Below are positions 8,510 to 15,679 of a stretch of DNA of 64,000 nucleotides, one piece after another. A program made the position numbers and the translations under genes. Each line of letters opens with the position of its first letter. Position 1 is the first letter of the stretch. The stretch spans positions 43,049 through 107,048 of the forward strand of contig DLCK01000020.1 in the NCBI GenBank assembly GCA_002480565.1, read 5' to 3'. Source of the stretch: Phycisphaerales bacterium UBA7800. Lineage in GTDB: Bacteria; Planctomycetota; Phycisphaerae; Phycisphaerales; Phycisphaeraceae. Below the pieces are notes generated by a model. The model was given only the letters and a program-made list of their open reading frames with translations. It was not told the origin of the DNA and searched no databases.

Positions 8510-9286
8510 TCACGCCAACTTCAACAACACCACCAGCACGTCATAGAGTGCATGCGTCCCAGCCACGATGCCAAATCCGCGAATGACATAGATACCCGCG
8601 AAGTACACACCTGCGCCGGTGTAAAAGATGCACCTGTTCCAGTCAAAGGGGTTGTTGTCTGAAAAGTGATACAAGGCAAAGAGTACCGCTGAGGCCAGAA
8701 TAATCACAATATTTGCCGGTTTTTCAGGCAGATTCAAACCATCGACCAACACCATGTGAAGTAGCGCAATGACGATGAGTCGAAATAAAAGCTCTTCATA
8801 AATCCCTGCTCCCAGAGAGTGAACCAACTGCTCAGTCCAATGCACCTGTGCGAAGCCCGGAGCCTGCAACGCCATGGCAAGCTGCGCTTTGGACAAAACC
8901 ATCGCGAACATGAACAGCGGGAACGCCAATCCCAGACACTCGGCTCCCATCCACATGCACATCGTCGGCTGGAGCGTCAGTTGCTTGCGATCCTTTTGCA
9001 GAAAATGCTGCGTCAGCAACACCACCACAACCAATAACCCCGGCAGGTAATAACCGGTAATGTCAAAGAGTTTGAAAAAGTCCCGCAGCAGTGACCGAGC
9101 GTAGATATACCGAGCCACCCCGTCAGATGCATGCGATGCGTAATACCACATCCCCAACTCATAGACGAGTAGGATCGGCAGCAAAAACAGCAGCGACTGC
9201 AATGGCCGACGCGAGGCCTGCCAGTAATGACCTTCAGCCTGACGCGGTGGCGGAGCTTCTTTGGATGGGACGGTTTTAGGCGACAT
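8510..9286 (-). CDS. CPBP-family intramembrane metalloprotease
   Basis: A protein of 258 residues with several hydrophobic segments after a polar N-terminus. It carries the motifs of CPBP (CAAX/Abi) proteases: Glu-Glu-Leu-Leu-Phe-Arg (EExxxR), Phe-Ala-Leu-Tyr-His (FxxxH) and a C-terminal His-Ala-Leu-Tyr-Asp. The last has Asp where Asn is more usual. Members cleave prenylated or other membrane-bound proteins; the substrate here is unknown. It starts three bases after the stop of apt and is probably co-transcribed with it. Confidence 0.88.
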   Translation of the reverse strand: MSPKTVPSKEAPPPRQAEGHYWQASRRPLQSLLFLLPILLVYELGMWYYASHASDGVARYIYARSLLRDFFKLFDITGYYLPGLLVVVVLLTQHFLQKDRKQLTLQPTMCMWMGAECLGLAFPLFMFAMVLSKAQLAMALQAPGFAQVHWTEQLVHSLGAGIYEELLFRLIVIALLHMVLVDGLNLPEKPANIVIILASAVLFALYHFSDNNPFDWNRCIFYTGAGVYFAGIYVIRGFGIVAGTHALYDVLVVLLKLA

Positions 9287-9289
9287 AAT

Positions 9290-9808
9290 TTAGAAAGTCA
9301 TCACGGCATGCACATCGCCGAATCGCTTGACTTTATCTCGCCCTGGTAAAAAGGAGAGTTCCAGCAAAACGGTGATGCCAACAATCTCGCCGCCCAAACC
9401 ATCAATGAGTTGGCAGCAGGCGTCGAGTGTGCCGCCCGTGGCAAGCAGGTCATCGACCATCAACACCTTCTGCCCGGGCTTAATGGCGTCGGCATGGATT
9501 TCGAGCTTGTCTTTGCCATACTCCAGATCGTACTCCATTGCTCGCACTTCACGAGGCAACTTATTGGGCTTGCGGATCGGTACAAAGCCGGCGCTGAGCG
9601 ATTGGGCAATGGCAGTCCCGAAAATAAACCCGCGACTCTCGGCACCGACCACCAGATCAATGCCCTTGCCACGAAACGGATTGGCCATCTGTTCGACCGA
9701 CATCGCCAAACCTGCAGGATTGGCAAGCAACGGCGTGATGTCCTTGAACACAATCCCAGGCTTGGGGTAATCCGGAACGTCCTTGATCAATGATTCGAGT
9801 TCGAGCAT
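9290..9808 (-). CDS. apt: Adenine phosphoribosyltransferase
   Basis: A protein of 172 residues, the usual length. It contains Phe-Lys-Asp-Ile-Thr-Pro-Leu-Leu near residue 22, Gly-Ala-Glu-Ser-Arg-Gly-Phe-Ile-Phe-Gly, and the PRPP-binding loop Val-Leu-Met-Val-Asp-Asp-Leu-Leu-Ala-Thr-Gly-Gly-Thr. It salvages adenine to AMP using PRPP in the cytoplasm. The protease gene downstream begins almost at once. A large nested inverted repeat fills the gap between this start and murA, which runs the other way. Confidence 0.97.
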   Translation of the reverse strand: MLELESLIKDVPDYPKPGIVFKDITPLLANPAGLAMSVEQMANPFRGKGIDLVVGAESRGFIFGTAIAQSLSAGFVPIRKPNKLPREVRAMEYDLEYGKDKLEIHADAIKPGQKVLMVDDLLATGGTLDACCQLIDGLGGEIVGITVLLELSFLPGRDKVKRFGDVHAVMTF

Positions 9809-9837
9809 GTTTGATTCCTTGGTTTATTTTTTTCTTT

Positions 9838-10022
9838 ACCGCCAAGACGCCAAGAGCGCCAAGTTTTAAGACATTTTTTACCACAGAGGCCCAGAGCACA
9901 GAGCCAAAATAGACGACAGTGAATGCTCTGTATTATTTTCTTCTCTGTGTCTCTACGTCTCTGTGGTCAAAAAACAATGCTTTTCTTTTTCCAAACTTGG
10001 CGTCCTTGGCGTCTTGGCGGTT
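9838..10022. repeat. Nested long inverted repeat (GCCAAGACGCC outer, CCACAGAG inner)
   Basis: Outer arms: ACCGCCAAGACGCCAAGAGC... at 9838-9866 pairs with 9993-10022 (...GGCGTCTTGGCGGTT). Inner arms: ACCACAGAGGCCCAGAGCAC... at 9880-9905 pairs with 9941-9967 (CTCTGTGTCTCTACGTCTCT...). Each arm is a run of degenerate 7-9-base units. It occupies most of the gap between apt and murA. Confidence 0.85.
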
Positions 10023-10110
10023 CAAATTCCCACATGTTTTACCATGTTTTGACCTTTTACGCTTAGGGGTCGGGTTGCTTTTGCGTGATGAATCTGCGAC
10101 AACATCCTAC

Positions 10111-11424
10111 ATGGACGCATTTATCATTCAGGGCGGTAAACGACTCCGCGGAACAGTACGAATCAACGGCTCGAAAAATGCTGCGCTGCCACTGATGGCT
10201 GCAGCATTGCTCACCGATCAACCTGTCATCCTTCGGGACTGTCCCAATCTCGCGGACATCCGAAATATGCAGAGGTTACTCGACTCACTGGGTTGCCCGA
10301 CGCAGCGCGATGGTGACGATGGCAAGGGACGCAATGTCACCCTCCATGCCAACGATGATTCCAAGTGCACGGCACATTACGACATCGTGCGAACCATGCG
10401 CGCGAGTATCTGCACACTCGGTCCCCTGCTTGCCCGACGTGGACAAGCCAGAGTGTCGATGCCCGGTGGTTGTAACATCGGTGACCGGCCAGTCGACCTG
10501 CATCTGCGTGGTCTTGAAGCACTCGGTGCGCATATCCATCTGGATGAAGGCTACATCGTCGCGTCACTGCCCAAAGGTAAACGCCTGCATGGCGCCCGCA
10601 TTTTCCTGGGTGGGCCGTTTGGTTCAACTGTCCTGGGGACCGCCAACGTCATGTCCGCAGCGACACTGGCACAAGGCACGACCATCATCGAGTCCGCAGC
10701 CTGCGAGCCGGAAATTGAAGGACTCGCTGACATGCTCATCGCAATGGGTGCAAAGATCAGCGGCGCTGGCTCACCACGGATCACCATTGAAGGTGTCGAC
10801 TCGCTTAATGGCGTGGACTTCACCGTCATGCCCGACCGCATCGAAGCAGGCACCTACATCATGGCGGGCGCGATCACCAACGGTGATGTGAAGCTGGAAA
10901 ACTGCCCGGTCGATGCGCTCAGTGCCGTGATCGACCGACTCAAATTCATTGGCGTGGAACTTGAGCCCATTGATGAGTCCGACCCGTTGCGTCAGACCGT
11001 GCGCGTCGCATCATCACGGAGACTTGAACCGGTGCAACTCACCACTCAGCCGCACCCGGGTTTCCCAACCGACCTTCAAGCTCAGATCATGGCATTACTG
11101 TGTCTGGCGGATGGCAACTCGATCATCACCGAGAAGATTTTCCCCGACCGCTTCCTGCATGTAGCTGAACTATTGCGCATGGGAGCCAACCTTACACGCA
11201 ACGGCTCAAGTGTTCTGGTCACAGGTGTCCGTGAACTCATCGGTGCCCCGGTGATGGCATCGGACCTCCGCGCGTCAGCAGGCCTTGTGCTGGCAGGACT
11301 CGCTGCCCGTGGCACCACCACCATCAACCGCGTCTATCACCTTGATCGCGGGTACGAAAAAATGGAACTCACCTTACAAGAGTTGGGCGCGGATATTCAG
11401 CGCGTCAATGTGGATGCGGTTTAA
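10111..11424 (+). CDS. murA: UDP-N-acetylglucosamine 1-carboxyvinyltransferase
   Basis: A protein of 437 residues, full length. It begins with the conserved Gly-Gly-Lys-Arg-Leu-Arg-Gly-Thr-Val-Arg-Ile-Asn-Gly-Ser-Lys-Asn-Ala-Ala. The fosfomycin-target cysteine is present at about residue 121 in Pro-Gly-Gly-Cys-Asn-Ile-Gly-Asp-Arg-Pro. The C-terminal Pro-His-Pro-Gly-Phe-Pro-Thr-Asp-Leu-Gln-Ala-Gln and Asp-Arg-Phe-Leu-His segments are also intact. It transfers enolpyruvate from PEP to UDP-GlcNAc, the first committed step of peptidoglycan synthesis. ATG 10111 fits the family's N-terminus; the open frame upstream runs into the repeat element and is not coding. No cell-wall genes are adjacent. Confidence 0.97.
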   Translation: MDAFIIQGGKRLRGTVRINGSKNAALPLMAAALLTDQPVILRDCPNLADIRNMQRLLDSLGCPTQRDGDDGKGRNVTLHANDDSKCTAHYDIVRTMRASICTLGPLLARRGQARVSMPGGCNIGDRPVDLHLRGLEALGAHIHLDEGYIVASLPKGKRLHGARIFLGGPFGSTVLGTANVMSAATLAQGTTIIESAACEPEIEGLADMLIAMGAKISGAGSPRITIEGVDSLNGVDFTVMPDRIEAGTYIMAGAITNGDVKLENCPVDALSAVIDRLKFIGVELEPIDESDPLRQTVRVASSRRLEPVQLTTQPHPGFPTDLQAQIMALLCLADGNSIITEKIFPDRFLHVAELLRMGANLTRNGSSVLVTGVRELIGAPVMASDLRASAGLVLAGLAARGTTTINRVYHLDRGYEKMELTLQELGADIQRVNVDAV

Positions 11425-11472
11425 GGTGATGAACAATTGAGAAATTACTGTGACATCGCGTATCACAGATCA

Positions 11473-11706
11473 TCACTCTACGATCTGATCCTTGAACGCA
11501 ATTTTAAATTCATCAAGGGTCGCAAAACCTTCGGGTAGCTCCGCTTCATCAGCTAACATCGCGGGGATGCCATTGACGACTGGATACTTGAGGCCACCGA
11601 CTTCGGAGACCAGAAAGTTGCCTTCCTGCTTTAGCTTTGAACGAGTCAATGGGCAGACGATGCAATCCATCACTGCGGGATCAACTTTATTTGTATTGTC
11701 ACTCAT
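11473..11706 (-). CDS. Trm112-family small zinc-type protein
   Basis: A protein of 77 residues. It has Val-Met-Asp-Cys-Ile-Val-Cys-Pro-Leu-Thr near the N-terminus and Tyr-Pro-Val-Val-Asn-Gly-Ile-Pro-Ala-Met-Leu in the middle, as in the YcaR/Trm112-like family. Only the first Cys pair is present. Bacterial members are small and of unclear function; eukaryotic Trm112 activates methyltransferases. ATG 11706 has GAGG nine bases upstream and begins eight bases after the amidotransferase stop, so the two are likely one transcript. Confidence 0.85.
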   Translation of the reverse strand: MSDNTNKVDPAVMDCIVCPLTRSKLKQEGNFLVSEVGGLKYPVVNGIPAMLADEAELPEGFATLDEFKIAFKDQIVE

Positions 11707-11714
11707 AGCGATCC

Positions 11715-12419
11715 TCAAGCCTTAAAAAGCAGTGTTGAAATCATGTCACACAGGCGATCACCACGGCGGCGGTAGTTGTGATAATGCTCATCACACTGGG
11801 CAATGATCGCATCCGAATCGCCGCCATTGCTGGTGGCAAAATGACTCTTGGCATAATACGCAAGCTGCGATTGATTCCATTCAAAATGATACTGGAAGCA
11901 ATAGCAGGTCATGCCTACGCGGAAGGCTTGGTTTTTACATGCTGCGGAACCTGCCAAAGGAACGCCATCCGGGGGGAGCTTGGTGACTTCCTGGCCGTGG
12001 AGGTGAAACTGCATGCTGTCCCATGCCTGACCTGCGAGAACCGCATCGGTCGTGCCGGGGAATGCGAGTTTGACGTTCTGCCAGCCGATTTCAGGGGATT
12101 CCATTTTGGCGACTTCACCACCAAGTGATGCAGCAATGAGCTGAGCGCCAAGACAAACGCCGACCATTGGCAAGCCTTTGTCATAAGCGGCTTTAATCAT
12201 GTCCATCTCTGGTTTCATCCAGGGGTATGACGCCTGCTCATCGACATTCATCGAACCACCCATGACCACCAGCCCGGTGATGCCATCAAGGTCTTCAGGC
12301 ACGTGACTGTCAGGATGATGCAGCGGCACGGTGACCAGCTTGTGGCCACGCTGTTGGAGAAACTGACCAAGAACCGCGGACGGCTCATCTTTTTCGTGTT
12401 GGAATACGAGTATGCTCAT
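11715..12419 (-). CDS. Class I glutamine amidotransferase (GMP synthase-like)
   Basis: A protein of 234 residues from Met-Ser-Ile-Leu-Val-Phe; an in-frame ATG nine codons upstream is possible. The catalytic triad is visible: the nucleophile in Gly-Val-Cys-Leu-Gly-Ala (about Cys89) and the His/Glu pair in Gln-Tyr-His-Phe-Glu-Trp (about His178, Glu180). It stands alone without a synthase domain and resembles GuaA-related stand-alone amidotransferases. The acceptor substrate is unknown. It is followed by the Trm112-like gene. Confidence 0.85.
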   Translation of the reverse strand: MSILVFQHEKDEPSAVLGQFLQQRGHKLVTVPLHHPDSHVPEDLDGITGLVVMGGSMNVDEQASYPWMKPEMDMIKAAYDKGLPMVGVCLGAQLIAASLGGEVAKMESPEIGWQNVKLAFPGTTDAVLAGQAWDSMQFHLHGQEVTKLPPDGVPLAGSAACKNQAFRVGMTCYCFQYHFEWNQSQLAYYAKSHFATSNGGDSDAIIAQCDEHYHNYRRRGDRLCDMISTLLFKA

Positions 12420-12719
12420 GGCAAAAGGATTGCCGGATTTAGTCATTCTGTCAAGCTGGGAAAGGCAGAGTGATTAGTCAGTAGTCAATGGAGATTGGGT
12501 TCAAAAAGTCATAGACGCTCATTTTCCATGTTTTTCCTTCCATGGTCCCAAGTCGCTGGTGGCTAGTCCCTTCAGAGATCAGAAAGGGGAGATTAATGAT
12601 TTGTCGGCATTCGCAAAGACACGAACATCATGGATAACATGACGGTTGATATCCCCTGGGCCTAATCCCTACTCACTAATCACTAATCCCTCTGCCTTGC
12701 TTTGACCGATAATAACTCC
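12420..12719. other. Gap with a long inverted repeat, no gene
   Basis: About 300 bases between the divergent amidotransferase and ExsB-like genes. Most of it is the CTAATCCC-type inverted repeat listed separately. No convincing promoter or short gene is seen in it. Confidence 0.6.
12460..12703. repeat. CTAATCCC-type inverted repeat
   Basis: The left arm at 12460-12501 (AAAGGCAGAGTGATTAGTCA...) is an imperfect reverse complement of the right arm at 12661-12703 (CCTAATCCCTACTCACTAAT...). About 160 bases separate them. Arms are built of degenerate TAATCCC heptamers. Relatives lie at 19224-19390, 20001-20060, 51886-52068 and 52817-52920. Confidence 0.75.
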
Positions 12720-13343
12720 ATGCCCAAGTTCGACACCATGATTCTCAATTCCGGCGGGTTGCGCAGTCTTGTCACCACAGCCATGGTCGCTCGTGAAATC
12801 GATCCAGAATTGATCGTCCTTGTGCACTATACCCGTCGTCAACCAAACGGCCGCAACCGTGTTGAAGCCATGGAACAGCAGGCCAAGCACTATGCCATTG
12901 AGCAAGTGGTCCGAAGCGAGATGGCCAGCTTGATCCCTCGCCCTGGGACTGCAGTACGGGATGAGGATTCGCCGGACCCACCATCGTTCTACCGTCCGCA
13001 AATGCTCCTTGCAGCGATCGCCCAGGCCATTGAGTTTCGCGTCAAGCGATTGGTGATCCCCTATCAGTGCAATGCGACACACGAAAAAATTGCACAAATC
13101 ACCGAACAGACCACGCTGGTTCAACACATCGCCGAGTTAGAGTTCGATGGTGAATTGCCCCCGCTGGACATGCCGATTCTCGATATGTCCGACCGCCAAC
13201 TCATCGAACTCGGCGGGCAGATGGACGTCCCCTGGCAAATGTCCTGGAGCTGTCGGCAGGCAGGCGAACAACCCTGCGGCGGCTGCGAAGCTTGCATCCG
13301 ACGATCTCGCGGCTTTCGACAGGCAGGTATCGCTGACGCATAA
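12720..13343 (+). CDS. ExsB/QueC-like PP-loop family protein with altered ATP motif
   Basis: A protein of 207 residues. The C-terminus has the QueC-type zinc site: Ser-Cys then Cys-Gly-Gly-Cys-Glu-Ala-Cys-Ile-Arg-Arg, four cysteines in the right order, followed by a Gly-Phe-Arg/Ala-Gly ending. The N-terminus has Leu-Asn-Ser-Gly-Gly-Leu-Arg-Ser, where QueC has Ser-Gly-Gly-x-Asp-Ser; the aspartate is replaced by arginine. QueC makes the 7-deazaguanine precursor preQ0. Whether this protein still adenylates a substrate is unclear. ATG 12720 is used because it places the motif at residue 10. A queD gene lies about 11 kb away at 23984. Confidence 0.75.
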   Translation: MPKFDTMILNSGGLRSLVTTAMVAREIDPELIVLVHYTRRQPNGRNRVEAMEQQAKHYAIEQVVRSEMASLIPRPGTAVRDEDSPDPPSFYRPQMLLAAIAQAIEFRVKRLVIPYQCNATHEKIAQITEQTTLVQHIAELEFDGELPPLDMPILDMSDRQLIELGGQMDVPWQMSWSCRQAGEQPCGGCEACIRRSRGFRQAGIADA

Positions 13344-13439
13344 TGCTCTGCGACTTGGCGACTCTTTTTGAATCGCCCAATCGCCATTTTCATCTCTCAA
13401 ATAAGCAATGTCCGCATAACATTCCGATCCGTATTTATT

Positions 13440-13473
13440 GTTCAATTTAAGCCTTACCCTTACAAAATTGAAC
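13440..13473. promoter_or_regulatory. Inverted repeat upstream of lexA locus
   Basis: GTTCAATTT at 13440-13448 and AAATTGAAC at 13465-13473 are perfect nine-base arms separated by 16 bases, followed by an A-rich run. It could be an operator or a weak hairpin. Confidence 0.35.
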
Positions 13474-13490
13474 GCAAAAAAAAGCCTGAC

Positions 13491-13508
13491 ACTAAAAATT
13501 GTTTTAGT
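13491..13508. promoter_or_regulatory. 18-bp dyad, candidate LexA-type operator
   Basis: ACTAAAA, ATTG, TTTTAGT: perfect seven-base arms around a four-base centre. It lies about 277 bases upstream of the first gene of the lexA locus. LexA is usually autoregulated, so a dyad here is a candidate site, but no known consensus for this phylum is claimed. Confidence 0.3.
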
Positions 13509-13784
13509 CTCTTAAGCACCCCCTATATGTGGTAATGACCGATAATATAAACCCTTACAAACCACCAAAATGACCACCCCGCAAGGCATAAGTGGCGATT
13601 TTGACTTTGTTTGCATGCAGCTATTGACGTTTGGGGAAAATAAGGTTAACGTATACCGAACAGGTTGATGCATAAAGTTCAAGGATAGTCATGAATATCG
13701 TCGATTCAAAGTCCAGTCAGATGAACGAAGTCCTGGTGTTCAGGACCCATCTGGTAGAGCACTTTGCCTGGAGGCGAATCCATC

Positions 13785-14567
13785 ATGGCAATCCCAGTCC
13801 TGCAACTTGGTCCCGGCGGCGACTACACGACCCAATATCAAGCACAAGGCAGCAGCCTCGTCGCAGTGATGCCCTCTGGCCAGCCTGCCAACGAAGATCG
13901 CTCAGCTGGCCAGTTTGCCAGACGGCAGAGCCAATCTCGCAAACGCCCGCCACAAACGGTCTCCGTTCATCCCAAACCAATCAGCCGGGACTCAGACAGC
14001 TACCAGCCGTCCACCGAGCACATCAACACCGGTACATACACTCGGCCTGCTCCGACGGCGACAGCCGCCAATTCACAGGCAGCACTCGATCAACTGCTGA
14101 CACTTGCTCCCCAGCAGCAGCAGGAAGCGCTACAGCTGCTCCAGGATGCTTTGGATCGGTTGACTGCCAATCCCAGTTCGGACGCCAGTACAGCAAAAGC
14201 TCCCACACCAGTCATCACGGTCGAGGATACCGAGCGCCAGCGAGCCATCGCTCATGTGCTCGAAGATCTACGCCAACTGCGTCACGAGCCCGACACCAAT
14301 CTGACTTCTCCCCCTACTCCTTCATCACCCACGGAGGTGGCCTATGAAAGCTCCACACTCACCGAATCTGACACCCAAACAACTGGACATCGTCCGACGA
14401 ATCCATCAGTCTCGCCGAGCAAGGGGCTATTCACCGACGATGCAGGAATTAGCCGACGCTCTGAGCGTCAGCAAGGTTACAGTATTCGAACACGTCGAAG
14501 CGCTCATCAAAAAAGGCGTCGTTATCAGGGAGCCCAACAAGGCTCGCTCTTTGGAAGTCAATCCTGA
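13785..14567 (+). CDS. Hypothetical protein overlapping lexA
   Basis: A protein of about 260 residues, not recognised. ATG 13785 has GGAGG at 13770-13774. The N-terminal part starts Met-Ala-Ile-Pro-Val-Leu-Gln-Leu-Gly-Pro-Gly-Gly. A predicted amphipathic helix near residues 95-125 is rich in Gln and Leu. The remainder is rich in Ser, Thr, Pro and Gln and looks disordered. The frame continues 224 bases into lexA in another reading frame. That last part (about 75 residues, Arg-rich) is probably not under selection. Position and codon use up to about 14340 favour a real gene; the true extent of the C-terminus is uncertain. Confidence 0.6.
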   Translation: MAIPVLQLGPGGDYTTQYQAQGSSLVAVMPSGQPANEDRSAGQFARRQSQSRKRPPQTVSVHPKPISRDSDSYQPSTEHINTGTYTRPAPTATAANSQAALDQLLTLAPQQQQEALQLLQDALDRLTANPSSDASTAKAPTPVITVEDTERQRAIAHVLEDLRQLRHEPDTNLTSPPTPSSPTEVAYESSTLTESDTQTTGHRPTNPSVSPSKGLFTDDAGISRRSERQQGYSIRTRRSAHQKRRRYQGAQQGSLFGSQS

Positions 14568-14973
14568 ATTTCAGCCCCCCGACGAAGAACGCAACACCCG
14601 CCTGCCACTGGTCGGCACCATCGCAGCTGGTAATCCCATCGAAGCCATCGAAGACAAGGAATACCTCGACCTCGAAGACCTCTTTGATGTCCGCAACGGC
14701 AAAGACACCTACGTCCTGGAAGTCCGCGGCGACTCCATGATCGACGAACAAATCCGCACCGGCGACATGGTCGTCATCCGCAAAACCAACACCGCCTACA
14801 ACGGCCAAACCGTCGTCGCCCTGCTCGACACCGGCGAAGCGACCCTCAAAAAGTTCTACAAAGAAAAGAATGGCAAGTTCCGCCTCCAGCCTGCCAACGA
14901 CAAATACGAGCCCATCATCGTCGACGAAGTCAAAATCCAAGGCATCGTCATCGGCGTGATCCGAACGTATTGA
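14344..14973 (+). CDS. lexA: LexA repressor, SOS response
   Basis: A protein of 209 residues. The N-terminal winged helix-turn-helix includes Arg-Gly-Tyr-Ser-Pro-Thr-Met-Gln-Glu-Leu-Ala. The self-cleavage site is Ala95-Gly96 in Gly-Thr-Ile-Ala-Ala-Gly. The S24 catalytic dyad is Ser131 (Arg-Gly-Asp-Ser-Met) and Lys169 (Ala-Thr-Leu-Lys). It represses DNA-damage genes until RecA filaments trigger autocleavage. GGAGG lies six to ten bases before ATG 14344. The upstream hypothetical frame overlaps its first 75 codons, so the two may be translationally coupled. Confidence 0.97.
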   Translation: MKAPHSPNLTPKQLDIVRRIHQSRRARGYSPTMQELADALSVSKVTVFEHVEALIKKGVVIREPNKARSLEVNPEFQPPDEERNTRLPLVGTIAAGNPIEAIEDKEYLDLEDLFDVRNGKDTYVLEVRGDSMIDEQIRTGDMVVIRKTNTAYNGQTVVALLDTGEATLKKFYKEKNGKFRLQPANDKYEPIIVDEVKIQGIVIGVIRTY

Positions 14974-14989
14974 GCAACAATCCAATTTT

Positions 14990-15035
14990 AAACAGGAAGA
15001 AATAACGCAATCAACGGGCATACCTCTTCTTGTTT
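14990..15035 (+). terminator. Weak hairpin after lexA
   Basis: AAACAGGAAGA at 14990-15000 pairs with TCTTCTTGTTT at 15025-15035 with one G-U pair, across a 24-base loop. Only a short T-run lies in the second arm. It may end lexA transcription. Confidence 0.35.
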
Positions 15036-15187
15036 TGGATGTCTTCACGAACATTATGAGTAAATCTGTACAAGTTCGGCCAACGAGGGCTCAGACAAAT
15101 GCGTCGCTGTTTCGCCACAAACGAGCTATTGATTCGTATCTTTTTTCTGACTTTATCCACTGCTTTGCTCTACCAATCATTGGCAGT

Positions 15188-15388
15188 ATGCGTAAAGATC
15201 GCATATCCGTACTCAATAGCTCATTGCTATTATCTATCATTCTAATCCTATGGATACTGACACACATCTGGGATCGAATTCAAACCCAGCGGTTTCTCAA
15301 GCAAAACATTAAAGACGATCAAGAATCAAAAAATAGTGGAATCCAAGTCCCTACTCAGGCGAACCACATTGTATCAATGCGGGATTGA
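15188..15388 (+). CDS. Possible small single-pass membrane protein
   Basis: ATG 15188 gives about 66 residues: Met-Arg-Lys-Asp-Arg, a hydrophobic helix (residues 8-24, Leu/Ile rich, ending Ile-Leu-Thr-His-Ile-Trp) and a polar tail. An in-frame start at 15035 would add 51 residues of poor composition. No Shine-Dalgarno site is clear and no family is recognised, so it may not be a gene. It lies in an AT-rich stretch between lexA and vapBC. Confidence 0.3.
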   Translation: MRKDRISVLNSSLLLSIILILWILTHIWDRIQTQRFLKQNIKDDQESKNSGIQVPTQANHIVSMRD

Positions 15389-15429
15389 GCAAAGCTCAAA
15401 ATGCTGGCCGCAAAATGACATGATTCTTC

Positions 15430-15458
15430 TTGTTTTCACACATTTCAATGTGTAGAAT
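15430..15458 (+). promoter_or_regulatory. vapBC promoter with operator dyad in the spacer
   Basis: TTGTTT (15430-15435), a 17-base spacer and TAGAAT (15453-15458) form a sigma-70-type promoter. The palindrome ACACATT-TC-AATGTGT (15438-15453) fills the spacer. This is where an autoregulating VapB-VapC complex would block RNA polymerase. AAGGAG follows at 15469-15474 before ATG 15482. Confidence 0.65.
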
Positions 15459-15481
15459 ATTGTGTAAAAAGGAGCTTGACC

Positions 15482-15679
15482 ATGCCCACCAATTTGGCCA
15501 TTGATGATTCACTGATTCTTGAAGCTGTGAAAATCGGTAAGCACAAAACCAAGAAAGATGCGGTTACAACCGCACTGAAATCTTACATCCAACATCTCAA
15601 GCAACTTGAAATTGTGAACATGTTTGGCACCGTGGATATTGACCTGAAATACAACTACAAAAAAGGACGCAGACGATGA
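15482..15679 (+). CDS. vapB: VapB-type antitoxin
   Basis: A protein of 65 residues. The N-terminal Asn-Leu-Ala-Ile-Asp-Asp-Ser-Leu-Ile-Leu-Glu-Ala and Lys-Lys-Asp-Ala-Val-Thr-Thr-Ala-Leu match the ribbon-helix-helix VapB antitoxins (DUF2191 type). The basic tail (Lys-Lys-Gly-Arg-Arg-Arg) would wrap the toxin. It binds and neutralises VapC and represses its own operon. ATG 15482 has AAGGAG seven bases upstream; an in-frame TTG two codons earlier is rejected. The stop overlaps the start of vapC by four bases (ATGA). Confidence 0.92.
   Translation: MPTNLAIDDSLILEAVKIGKHKTKKDAVTTALKSYIQHLKQLEIVNMFGTVDIDLKYNYKKGRRR

Larger units (their letters stand above)
13344..13784. other. Long leader region upstream of the lexA locus
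   Basis: About 440 bases without a supported gene. They hold two dyads (13440-13473 and 13491-13508) and AT-rich stretches that could contain promoters. One possible pair is TTGACG at 13624-13629 with TAACGT at 13647-13652, 17 bases apart, which is weak. An open frame from 13691 has a composition unlike a real protein and is rejected. Confidence 0.5.

Noticed and set aside
8234..8662. Plus-strand open frame of 142 residues after the TIM-barrel gene
   Set aside because: Crosses a stem-loop and a repeat arm and overlaps the CPBP protease gene; no motif.
13691..14347. Open frame of 218 residues upstream of lexA
   Set aside because: Rich in Ser, Arg, His, Cys and Trp with no pattern; the frame from 13785 has the ribosome site and a more protein-like composition.
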